DNA of 64,000 bases from Bacteroidaceae bacterium (GTDB lineage: Bacteria; Bacteroidota; Bacteroidia; Bacteroidales; Bacteroidaceae). Below, piece after piece: positions 39,760 through 47,951 of this stretch. The stretch is taken from contig JAFWYF010000015.1 of assembly GCA_017522785.1 (NCBI GenBank), positions 186,001 through 250,000 on the forward strand, read 5' to 3'. The position numbers were made by a program, and so were the translations under genes. The notes beneath the pieces are model-generated. The model saw only the letters and a program-made list of their open reading frames with translations. It was not told the DNA's origin and made no database searches. Position 1 is the stretch's first letter, and every line of letters begins with the position of its first letter.

Positions 39760-40409
39760 TAACAACAGAAAATTTAAAAGCAAAGGTTCGCTTTTTGCTG
39801 AACGAAGCAAATGACGACAGCGATGTTACACTACTTACTGTTGATACACGTAAGATAGATGATTATATAGAGATGTTGCTCCCCGAAGCTGTACTATTTG
39901 TGCAAAAGAATAGCAATCGTTGCGGAGTGAATACGAAAAGTGCAACCATTGCCAAAGAGAAGATAACCACTGCCGCAGATGGCAGTGGATATCTTCCCTT
40001 GCCCGATGATTTTGTAAGACTCGTAAAACTGCAAATGACAGGGTGGAAACGTCCTTGTAATATACTCTATCCCAATGATACAGCAATTGCATTGGCACAA
40101 GGAAATGTACATACTAGAGCAGGATGGTGTAAGCCTATTGCCGTTCAAGATTATACTGCCGAAGGTTTAAACGCTCTCTTTTTCTATTCATTGCCAGTTG
40201 GAGTTGCACCAAATGTTGAAGCTTTTATTTACGAAGCAAGATATGTTCCCGAAAACGGATTGTCGGGTAACGATGATACTCTGCATGAGGCTGTCGCATA
40301 CCAATGTGCTGCGTTGGTCTTTAATGTTTTTGATAAACGCGATAGTGCTGCTTCGATGCTATCGATAGCGGCATCGCTTTGTAACGGTAATAGTAATAAT
40401 GAAAAATAG
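39756..40409 (+). CDS. Head-tail adaptor-like phage protein
   Basis: This 217-residue protein starts at ATG 39756, overlapping the previous stop; a TTG two codons earlier is rejected. It is mixed alpha/beta, with KVRFLLNEANDDSDVTLLTV at the start, a YLPLPDDFVRLVKLQM strand pair, and a helical end E-A-V-A-Y-Q-C-A-A-L-V-F-N-V. This resembles head-completion or connector proteins of podovirus-like phages, which bind below a portal. The assignment is tentative. Confidence 0.55.
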   Translation: MITTENLKAKVRFLLNEANDDSDVTLLTVDTRKIDDYIEMLLPEAVLFVQKNSNRCGVNTKSATIAKEKITTAADGSGYLPLPDDFVRLVKLQMTGWKRPCNILYPNDTAIALAQGNVHTRAGWCKPIAVQDYTAEGLNALFFYSLPVGVAPNVEAFIYEARYVPENGLSGNDDTLHEAVAYQCAALVFNVFDKRDSAASMLSIAASLCNGNSNNEK

Positions 40410-40414
40410 AAGTT

Positions 40415-40696
40415 ATGGCTGTAAAACAATTAACAATAATAAAAAATGGTACTTTCTGGGAAACTGCTCCTTTGCAGTGTATCGGTGGCGATATAAGAGT
40501 TAGAGTACACAAAGAAGGACTTTACCCTGTAGAAATATTAGTTAGTATAGATGGAGAAGAGGAGTATCTGCGTCACGACGATTTTGGCTTTGATGAATAT
40601 AAATGTGAGATAACAATCGAAGGTGTTATGCCGGGACAGTTCTTAGTGTTACGATCACGTAGCGAACTGACATTGGTGAAAACATTGGAAATGTGA
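40415..40696 (+). CDS. Small unrecognised phage-cassette protein, 93 aa
   Basis: This short, beta-rich protein lies five bases after the adaptor-like gene and seven before the holin. The sequence (AVKQLTIIKNGTFWETAPLQ at the start, VMPGQFLVLRSRSELTLV near the end) suggests a compact beta sandwich. No family or function is recognised. Tight spacing supports co-transcription. Confidence 0.6.
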   Translation: MAVKQLTIIKNGTFWETAPLQCIGGDIRVRVHKEGLYPVEILVSIDGEEEYLRHDDFGFDEYKCEITIEGVMPGQFLVLRSRSELTLVKTLEM

Positions 40697-40703
40697 TATT
40701 CTT

Positions 40704-41174
40704 ATGGACGGAGTTAAAGTTTTTGCAGCATCTTTTTTTGCCAATATAGCAAGTCTGCTATTTCCAATAAGAAACGATATCTTCGGCCTTATAATGCTAT
40801 TTACATTAAATTTTGTAATTGGTTTACTTGCCGATTTGAGCAACCGTCGTGAATGGTCTTTTAAAAAAGCTTTTCAACTATTTAGAGATGCCGCCATATA
40901 TTTTGTGCTGGTTGCTTCTATATATCTTTTGGGACATATAAAAGGCGAAGATGCAACGGCTGTTCAATGTGTATCGTTTCTCATCTATATAGCAATATAT
41001 TTCTATGGAACCAATATTTTGCGCAACGCAAGAATGATAACCCAGCATGGAAGTACTCTGTTCCGTATTCTCGATTTTCTTTACTATGTTCTCAGCCTAC
41101 GCATAATGGAGCATTTCAGCTATTTGAAAGGATATGTCAATGAATATGAAAAAGAGAATAAAACAGTGCTTTAG
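40704..41174 (+). CDS. Phage holin-like membrane protein
   Basis: This 156-residue protein has three to four hydrophobic helices: FFANIASLLF, IFGLIMLFTLNFVIGLLAD, AAIYFVLVASIYLLG and CVSFLIYIAIYFYGTNI. It ends with a charged tail. Size, topology and the following Rz-like gene fit phage holins of Bacteroidota, which form membrane holes during lysis. No endolysin gene is nearby. Its last 41 bases overlap the next gene. Confidence 0.7.
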   Translation: MDGVKVFAASFFANIASLLFPIRNDIFGLIMLFTLNFVIGLLADLSNRREWSFKKAFQLFRDAAIYFVLVASIYLLGHIKGEDATAVQCVSFLIYIAIYFYGTNILRNARMITQHGSTLFRILDFLYYVLSLRIMEHFSYLKGYVNEYEKENKTVL

Positions 41175-41565
41175 TCTGTTGCTTTTTCTGCTTATCGCAT
41201 CGTGCGCAGTAACCCGCTCAGTCGATAATGTAAAACATTCGTTGCTGAGCCGTTCTCAAAAGCAAATTCGCGACAGTGTTTTTATTTATGATAGTGTCAT
41301 TGTACATGCAAAGGCAGATACAGTGTACAAACATCATTGGAAAACTCTCTATCGCGACCGTATACGTATAGATACTGTTTTAGTAACCGATACTATTTAT
41401 CGTGATAGAATTGCTGAACAGTTGAATAGTGATGCTAATGATGATGTATCAGCAAAAAGTATATTTCGTTTTGCATCTCTTGTTTTTCTCTTTGTCGTTT
41501 TGTGGAAGTGTGGTCTGCTCGATGTGGTTTCACAACTGTTGAAGCAACTGTTTATACGTCATTAG
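41134..41565 (+). CDS. Rz-like lysis lipoprotein
   Basis: This 143-residue protein has a lipoprotein signal (LLFLLIASCA, lipidation at C24), a tract of Asp/Arg/Tyr-rich periplasmic repeats (D-S-V-F-I-Y-D-S-V-I-V then T-L-Y-R-D-R-I-R-I-D-T-V), and a C-terminal hydrophobic helix near residues 112-125. Similar proteins accompany holins in Bacteroidota prophages and are thought to act like spanins, linking inner and outer membranes during lysis. Its start lies inside the holin gene; a second ATG four codons later is also possible. Confidence 0.65.
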   Translation: MSMNMKKRIKQCFSLLLFLLIASCAVTRSVDNVKHSLLSRSQKQIRDSVFIYDSVIVHAKADTVYKHHWKTLYRDRIRIDTVLVTDTIYRDRIAEQLNSDANDDVSAKSIFRFASLVFLFVVLWKCGLLDVVSQLLKQLFIRH

Positions 41566-41622
41566 AATAATATAGTAATGATTTTCTCTTATTGTACTAT
41601 TTAATTTAAAAATATAAATCTT

Positions 41623-44517
41623 ATGCAAAAGAGTTTTTCTTTTCGTGGCATAGTTCGCAACACCGACAACTTGTTCGCTCGCGAGGGAGAATGTATGGAA
41701 CTTGTTAATATGCGGGTGTGCAATGGCTCTTTAGAACCAATCGCTCCACCTTTCGAAATTGCACGTTTGCCTGCAGGTTATTCAGCAATATATTATCATA
41801 CATCAGCTTCGGTGTATATGTGCATAACCAGCAAAGATAAAGTCGTACATCTCTATGATATTACTTTTAGCCCACTCTCTACGGCTGTTTATGTTAATTC
41901 GGCACCTTTGCTTTCGAATGAGGCTGTAGATGTACAGCGTATAGAGTTTTCGGGTAACATTGCATGCTTGCTTACATCAAGTAATACCTTATATGCTATT
42001 TACGATAATGGCAAGTATAAATGGCTAGGCGCTTCTCCCAAATTGCCAAAACTGACATTTACCATAGATTCTGTTATTCATAAAGTAACAACTGAGGATG
42101 AGTATTATCAGGGTGTGATTCGTGATAGCGAAAAAGCATCGTTGTATTGGAATAACGCTTCCAAAGGTTATTTCGATGAGTGTGTAGCAAAATTAAATGA
42201 ACAAGGTTATTTCGTCGATAGAGCACTTTTTCGTTTCGCGTTTCGTCTGTTTGATGGTAGTTATGCCTACTATTCACCTATCTACTATGTAGATGACAAA
42301 AACAGTATTAACGGTTTATATCGTGATAAAGGTAACTTCGTGTCTGCCAGAGTGAACACAACAGATACAGTTGGACTGTCAAAGTATAATGCTATGGTAC
42401 AGGGATTTAAACCAACATTTCATTTCTCCGGTTTAAATTTGTCGGATTGGGAGAATATTATAGTCTCTGTCGATATGTTTACATCGGGTTCTATAATGGG
42501 ACATAAAATTGTGAACAATGGAAAGAGTGTTTCATCACGTATCGAAAACGTAAATGAGTCTCCTTCTGATGGATACGATAGTTACGTAAATAAGACAAAT
42601 GCTGAGATATTCAATGATATTTCAACAACTGCATCTTTTTACAAAATTGCTGAATATAAATTGAATGGAGTACTGCAGAACAAAGAAGAAAATGTTTCGT
42701 ACGAAAAACTGGTTTTATGTAATTCACTACCGGCCGATAATGGTACTCTCTCGAACTGTTCTGCAAATTATAGCTATATGTTCAATGGTCGTCTTCATTT
42801 GGCATCCTTACGCGAAAAACTATTCGGTGGTTATGATGGAGATTGTTTCTTACCTGTATCACTTTCATCAGTATATGTTACAGCAACTGTGTATACTGAA
42901 CTAAAAACTTCAAATGGAACTTCTGTGGTAAGAAAACAACATAATGGAAATTTCCCTGTTGGAGTAAAGGATAATGAATATCTTTTGTCGCCATACATTT
43001 CGTATCCCGATTCTCGTGCTGTTAAAATGACATTATCTTTACTTATAAATGATGTCTTTTACACCAAAAGTTTTTCGCTGATACAACACAAAACCCTGAA
43101 CCTCGCCTATTATCTTAATACGAAAGATAGCGGATTAACTCTAAACGTTGATGCTACAAACTCATCTGTTACATCCGTACGAGTCTACTACGAGGATATG
43201 ATAAAATCCTTCTTCTCTTATAAAATAGGTAGTTATAGTATTGTCTACACTGTAGCTGGTGGATGGATGTTTGGCGACAAAGTGTTTGACCTACATACAA
43301 AAGATGGAAGCGGAGAACGCTATCCGGCAATAACATGGAGAGGAACACCGGTAGATGGGGATACAATTATTTTTACGATTGCTAATAGCAGTGATATAGA
43401 AAATGTTGGTGTAGTAGAAGATATAGTCGTGGACTCTACATGGGAAAATAGTTCCACAATGGTAGAAATACCCGAAGTTAATACGATAGAGATACGCAAG
43501 AATGTTTTAAAAGTTTCTGCTGTGGATAATCCATTTCTTTTTCCGGCGATACAAACTTATGCACCGACAGATGAAGAGATAATTGGAGTTTGCAGTAACA
43601 CTGTAGCTCTTTCTCAAGGACAGTTTGGGCAACATCCTCTGTATATCTTTTGTAGTAATGGAATTTGGGCTATGTCGGTAGATGCATCGGGAACCTTTGC
43701 CTATACCGGTTCCTATCCTATGTCGCGCGAAGTTTGTACAAATGCCAATTCAATACGTGGCATAGATGCCGGTGTGGTGTTTATCACTGCAAAAGGGGTA
43801 ATGTTGCTGTATGGAGGCAATATAAAACATCTCTCTTCCTCAATGGATGCAGATACACATCCATTAAAGGTTGTCAGTACAACAAATATATTCAGTAGAA
43901 TTGCCGCTATAGTTTCTTTGAATAATATTTTCCAAAATGAAACATTTCACGATTATCTGTTGTATGCAAATATTGGATTTAATTATTCAAAGCGTGAAAT
44001 AGTGGTTAGTAATCCAGCATACCCATATAGCTACCTCTATTCGTTGGAAAATGGAGAGTGGAGTAAAATATCATACAGTTTTAACTATGTATTGAATAGT
44101 TATCCTCAATTGTTATGTGTGAAGAGTGAATATAACAAAACTATTTTGCTTACTCCAAATAACTATGTTGTAAGTGAGAATTCCGTGTTGCTAATATCTC
44201 GTCCTCTGTTGTGGGGTGGAAAATTATTTAAAAGGGTGTTGCAGATGTTACTGCATGCAACGGTTAAACCGGCAACAGCAGAAAATGCCTTCAATGGCTT
44301 AGCTTGTTATCTTTTATGTAGTAACGATGGCGTAAATTTTAAATTAGTAACCGGTAGTGAACGTCGTGTAGAGTTCTTCGATATGACACTGCCTTATATA
44401 CCAACTCAATCATACCGATATTTTGCCATAGCGCTTGTTGGCAATATATCTACAAATAGTAAAATTAATGCTGTAGAGATGTATATCGATGCGGCATGGA
44501 ATAACCGCTTACGTTAA
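41623..44517 (+). CDS. Large tail-hub / DNA-stabilisation-like phage protein (P22 gp10-like)
   Basis: This 964-residue protein opens FRGIVRNTDNLFAREGECMELVNMRVCNGSLEP, the layout of P22 gp10-type packaged-DNA stabilisation proteins, which close the podovirus neck and have beta-propeller repeats. The body is beta-rich with repeated aromatic strand segments, and it ends NAVEMYIDAAWNNRL. It is the largest gene of the cassette. It would mount on head-completion proteins. No other tail gene is visible. Assignment rests on the N-terminal pattern and size. Confidence 0.6.
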   Translation: MQKSFSFRGIVRNTDNLFAREGECMELVNMRVCNGSLEPIAPPFEIARLPAGYSAIYYHTSASVYMCITSKDKVVHLYDITFSPLSTAVYVNSAPLLSNEAVDVQRIEFSGNIACLLTSSNTLYAIYDNGKYKWLGASPKLPKLTFTIDSVIHKVTTEDEYYQGVIRDSEKASLYWNNASKGYFDECVAKLNEQGYFVDRALFRFAFRLFDGSYAYYSPIYYVDDKNSINGLYRDKGNFVSARVNTTDTVGLSKYNAMVQGFKPTFHFSGLNLSDWENIIVSVDMFTSGSIMGHKIVNNGKSVSSRIENVNESPSDGYDSYVNKTNAEIFNDISTTASFYKIAEYKLNGVLQNKEENVSYEKLVLCNSLPADNGTLSNCSANYSYMFNGRLHLASLREKLFGGYDGDCFLPVSLSSVYVTATVYTELKTSNGTSVVRKQHNGNFPVGVKDNEYLLSPYISYPDSRAVKMTLSLLINDVFYTKSFSLIQHKTLNLAYYLNTKDSGLTLNVDATNSSVTSVRVYYEDMIKSFFSYKIGSYSIVYTVAGGWMFGDKVFDLHTKDGSGERYPAITWRGTPVDGDTIIFTIANSSDIENVGVVEDIVVDSTWENSSTMVEIPEVNTIEIRKNVLKVSAVDNPFLFPAIQTYAPTDEEIIGVCSNTVALSQGQFGQHPLYIFCSNGIWAMSVDASGTFAYTGSYPMSREVCTNANSIRGIDAGVVFITAKGVMLLYGGNIKHLSSSMDADTHPLKVVSTTNIFSRIAAIVSLNNIFQNETFHDYLLYANIGFNYSKREIVVSNPAYPYSYLYSLENGEWSKISYSFNYVLNSYPQLLCVKSEYNKTILLTPNNYVVSENSVLLISRPLLWGGKLFKRVLQMLLHATVKPATAENAFNGLACYLLCSNDGVNFKLVTGSERRVEFFDMTLPYIPTQSYRYFAIALVGNISTNSKINAVEMYIDAAWNNRLR

Positions 44518-44522
44518 AAACT

Positions 44523-44939
44523 ATGGAAATAACAATAAACAAACAAGATGTAATTGAGAATTTACACAAAGTAACAGGAAATCTTGCTCTTAAACTTGGT
44601 GCTCCCGAACTTATTGCATCAACCGAAGAGGATGTCGAAAGAATTGCTCCATTGTGGAATAATGCTTCATTGGATTTATTGCATGTGTTGTCGCCATACG
44701 CCGACATGCTTTTCAATAATAATGGGGTGGTGTATTCACTGGAAATGCCAGTTAATTGGAAAGTATCACAAAGAAACAATTTGTTTATGCAATGTGCTGC
44801 TTATATAAAGCAGGCTCTCGTTGCCCGTTGGCTCGATTTTGTAAAGCCTGATAGTGCTATGCTGTACAGAACACTTAATCAGAATATAGCTGAGGCTATA
44901 CAGCATATTCTCACACTAAGACAAAAACCTGATAGATAG
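44523..44939 (+). CDS. Small phage-cassette protein, 138 aa, last gene of rightward arm
   Basis: This mainly helical protein begins EITINKQDVIENLHKVTGN and continues with an acidic T-E-E-D-V-E-R, a mid segment LEMPVNWKVSQRNNLF, and an A-L-V-A-R-W-L-D-F helix. No family is recognised. Helical proteins of this size are often phage neck or connector components. It lies five bases after the gp10-like gene and stops at the palindromic terminator that bounds the cassette. Confidence 0.6.
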   Translation: MEITINKQDVIENLHKVTGNLALKLGAPELIASTEEDVERIAPLWNNASLDLLHVLSPYADMLFNNNGVVYSLEMPVNWKVSQRNNLFMQCAAYIKQALVARWLDFVKPDSAMLYRTLNQNIAEAIQHILTLRQKPDR

Positions 44940-44973
44940 AAAAAGTCCGGCATGCCGGACTTTTTCTATCTAT
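44932..44973. terminator. Bidirectional terminator at the right edge of the phage cassette
   Basis: A perfect 42-bp palindrome centred at 44952/44953 has a GC core (GTCCGGCATGCCGGAC) and A/T flanks. It overlaps the last codons of the phage gene and precedes the DUF1573 stop. Confidence 0.9.
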
Positions 44974-45407
44974 TCTGATACTTCAATGATTTCTGTTTCT
45001 TGTTCCTGTTTGGGCAACATCTTTCCTGTAAGATAGAGCTTTACCATTTCAGTATCTGAATTGTTATGCACTGTAATTCTTTTTCTTATTTTCCCCGGTG
45101 CATTACGTCGGCCATCGTATTTTACCGTTATAGTGTCGCTTTCTCCCGGTTTTACAGCATCGGTATTGTGCGATGCTATTGTGCATCCGCAAGATGTGAA
45201 TACTTGATGTATATAAAGGTCGGCATCGCCTGTGTTCTTGAAAGTGTAGTGGCAAACTATTACAGAGGAATCTGCCGAAAATGTTCCCATATTATATACT
45301 AAACTCTCAAACTCAATTTTTGCTTTTCCTTTTTTCTGGTTGTTGGCTTGTAACGATGTTGGCGCCAACACAAATAACATCATTAATAATATTATAAAAT
45401 TCTTCAT
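44970..45407 (-). CDS. DUF1573 exported protein
   Basis: From the start at 45407 the protein has 145 residues and a clear signal peptide (KNFIILLMMLFVLAPTSLQA); a longer upstream frame lacks a signal and is rejected. The DUF1573 core shows YNMGTFSADSSVIVCHYTFK and VFTSCGCTIA. This immunoglobulin-like fold is abundant in Bacteroidota envelopes, with unknown function. It follows relA on the same strand with its own promoter in the 76-base gap. Confidence 0.85.
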   Translation of the reverse strand: MKNFIILLMMLFVLAPTSLQANNQKKGKAKIEFESLVYNMGTFSADSSVIVCHYTFKNTGDADLYIHQVFTSCGCTIASHNTDAVKPGESDTITVKYDGRRNAPGKIRKRITVHNNSDTEMVKLYLTGKMLPKQEQETEIIEVSE

Positions 45408-45437
45408 ATTTAAACAGCTTCTTAATACTCTTGCTTG

Positions 45438-45445
45438 CAAAGGTA
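45438..45445 (-). promoter_or_regulatory. DUF1573 promoter -7 box
   Basis: TACCTTTG on the minus strand fits TAnnTTTG, 30 bases upstream of the chosen start. This supports the shorter start codon. Confidence 0.6.
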
Positions 45446-45483
45446 ATACATTTGCTTGAGTAACCTCTGCTTGTTTTGCAAAA

Positions 45484-47688
45484 TTAAACACGCTTAACCT
45501 GTTTTACTCCTTTTATCCCTTCTATCTTGGTAATAAGTTTTTTGAGTTTTGCCGTATCATCAATCATAAGAGTCAATGTGCCCGAAAATAGAGTGTCGTG
45601 CGACTCAATATTTATTCCACGCATAATAACATCTTTTTCTTGTGTTATAAGCGATGTTATATTATTTACAATTCCAATATCGTCGTGTCCTACAACACGA
45701 AGTGTAACAGGGTAGAGTGCTTTGTTTTTTCCACTATCGCTCCATCGTGCTTCAATTATTCTGTATGGGTATCGTTCTCGCAGTTGTTTGGCATTTGTAC
45801 AATCTTTTCTATGCACCGATATTCCTCCGTTAATTGTAACAAACCCAAATATCTCATCACCGAATATTGGCGCGCAACATTTCGATAGTTTATAATCTAT
45901 TCCTTTTAAATTCCGTTCAATAACCAGTACATCGTTTGAAGCACCGGTCTCTTTGTCGGTTATAAGAGTGAAATCTTGTGCACTTTGAACTGCTTCGTTG
46001 CTCTCCGGGTTTGCAATCTCGTTATAACGCTTATAAATGTCGGTAATGTCGATACCCCCTTCAGCAACTCGTTGATAGAAATCGCTCAGACGCTTGTAGC
46101 CCATTTTGCGTATGAGATGGTCCATCATAGACTCATCATACTCTATTTTATGGTTCTTGAATTTGCGTATTAGCATTTCACGAGCCATGTCAGCCTGACG
46201 TGCTGTGATATCTTTGAGTGCCTGACGTATCTTTGAGCGTGCGCGGCTGGTTTGTGCAATATTCAGCCATGCTTGCTTTGGTGTTTGACTGTTTGCTGTT
46301 ATAATCTCTACTTGGTCGCCATTGTTCAGTGTGTGTCTGATAGGAACATTACGCCCATTAACCAATGCACCTGTACATTTGCTTCCAATGCCACTATGTA
46401 TGCAGAATGCAAAATCGAGAATTGTTGCTCCTTTGGGTAAACGGAAAAGGTCTCCTTTGGGAGTGAAAATGAAAATCTCATCTTTGTAGAGCTCCATTTT
46501 AAACTTATTCTCATTAACCTCTTCTTGTGCAAGATGCTCCAATGTATCACGAATCGATGCAAGCAGGTTGTCGAGCCCCTTTTCACTTTTAATACCTTTG
46601 TATCTCCAGTGTGCAGCCAAACCATGCTCGGCAATGGCATCCATTCGTTCTGTACGAATCTGTACCTCAACCCAACGACCTTCGGGGCCCATAACAGTAG
46701 TGTGTAGAGACTCATAACCATTGCTTTTGGGTACCGATAGCCAATCGCGCAAGCGATGTGGGTTAGGAGTGTACATGTCGGCTATAATTGAGTAAACTTG
46801 CCAACATTCGCTCTTTTCGTTAACGATTTCGCTATCCAAAATTATACGTATTGCAAATAAATCGTAAATGTTTTCAAACGGCAACTTCTGGCGTTTCATC
46901 TTCTGCCAAATAGAGTTAATGGATTTTGTGCGTCCCTTAATTCTGAATTTTAGATGTGGGTGCTTGCGTAACTCTAATTCAATTGGACGTATGAACGATG
47001 CAATATAATCCTCACGTGATGCTGCTGTCTCTTCCAATTTTTTGCTCAAATCAGCATATATTTCGCTCTCTGTATATCGGAGTGATAGGTCCTCCATTTC
47101 CGACTTTATTTTGTAGAAACCGAGTTTGTGAGCAAGGGGAATATATAATTTTGATGCTTCGTTTGCCACCTGTTTGCGTGCTTCTATATTATCGTAATCA
47201 AATAGACGACGCAGTAGAACCAAACGGCTTGCTATCATTATGAGAATAATGCGCATGTCATTAGCGAACGATAACAATAGGTTCCTGAAATTTTCACTTT
47301 CAATGGTTGGACTTTTTTCGTATAGTGCATTAATTTGTGTCAGATTTGCCAAAATCTTAGTGGTATTTTCGCCACAGATAGTAGTAATCTCATCCATACC
47401 TATTGTGCCAAGTTCAACACAACGGCTCAACAGAATGCTAATTATTATCTCGCGATGAAATCCAATCTCTTGTCCAATAAGTTCGGCTGTTTGCATGTCG
47501 AGAATAATTGGATTGAATCCAAAACTGTCGCGTGTAATTTTACCTTCATTTATAGCTTTTGTAATAGCCTCCTTAATAAATCGGTAATCGCTCTTATGTA
47601 ATTCGCCAAGAGTCTCTTTACGAAGTGTGCGACATAGTTTAAATAGTTCTTCGCGCTCACAATTTCTAAATAGGTTCACATCCGACAT
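45484..47688 (-). CDS. relA: RelA-type (p)ppGpp synthetase with inactive hydrolase domain
   Basis: The start MSDVNLFRNC at 47688 gives 734 residues; a start three codons earlier (47697) is also possible. A longer upstream frame runs through AT-rich noncoding sequence and is rejected. The HD hydrolase domain has lost its key residues: positions equal to His, His-Asp and Asp read N59, S88-R89 and S154. The synthetase site is intact: KGRTKSINSIWQKM at 251-264, D276, SVPKSNGYESLHTTV and E341 in VEVQIRT. TGS, zinc-finger-like (KCCAPIFGDE) and ACT domains follow. It should make but not degrade the stringent alarmone. Confidence 0.93.
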   Translation of the reverse strand: MSDVNLFRNCEREELFKLCRTLRKETLGELHKSDYRFIKEAITKAINEGKITRDSFGFNPIILDMQTAELIGQEIGFHREIIISILLSRCVELGTIGMDEITTICGENTTKILANLTQINALYEKSPTIESENFRNLLLSFANDMRIILIMIASRLVLLRRLFDYDNIEARKQVANEASKLYIPLAHKLGFYKIKSEMEDLSLRYTESEIYADLSKKLEETAASREDYIASFIRPIELELRKHPHLKFRIKGRTKSINSIWQKMKRQKLPFENIYDLFAIRIILDSEIVNEKSECWQVYSIIADMYTPNPHRLRDWLSVPKSNGYESLHTTVMGPEGRWVEVQIRTERMDAIAEHGLAAHWRYKGIKSEKGLDNLLASIRDTLEHLAQEEVNENKFKMELYKDEIFIFTPKGDLFRLPKGATILDFAFCIHSGIGSKCTGALVNGRNVPIRHTLNNGDQVEIITANSQTPKQAWLNIAQTSRARSKIRQALKDITARQADMAREMLIRKFKNHKIEYDESMMDHLIRKMGYKRLSDFYQRVAEGGIDITDIYKRYNEIANPESNEAVQSAQDFTLITDKETGASNDVLVIERNLKGIDYKLSKCCAPIFGDEIFGFVTINGGISVHRKDCTNAKQLRERYPYRIIEARWSDSGKNKALYPVTLRVVGHDDIGIVNNITSLITQEKDVIMRGINIESHDTLFSGTLTLMIDDTAKLKKLITKIEGIKGVKQVKRV

Positions 47689-47951
47689 AATCAGCATTTT
47701 TATAGTTTTTACACTCTTTATGCGCGAAGTTAATTTATAAATTTTTAAATAATTGTTTTTTTTACCTCTTTTTAGAAATTTATTTATATTTTTGCCATAA
47801 TTGGCAATGAAGTGTGTAAAAAGTATTAAATTATACTTTGCATATTTTACTCGTTTGCTGCACTGTTTGTAGTAAACAGCAAATCTCTCCGAGTTAATTC
47901 GGTATGATTTTTGTTTTGGCAATAATTGTAGAACCTAATAACATAACAGCT

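Noticed and set aside
45408-45491. Extended start of the DUF1573 protein
   Set aside because: The added residues precede a clear signal peptide and span the promoter box.
47689-47922. Extra 78 N-terminal residues of RelA and extra lead of DUF4301
   Set aside because: The region is an AT-rich divergent gap and the two extended frames overlap each other there; internal methionines match family starts.
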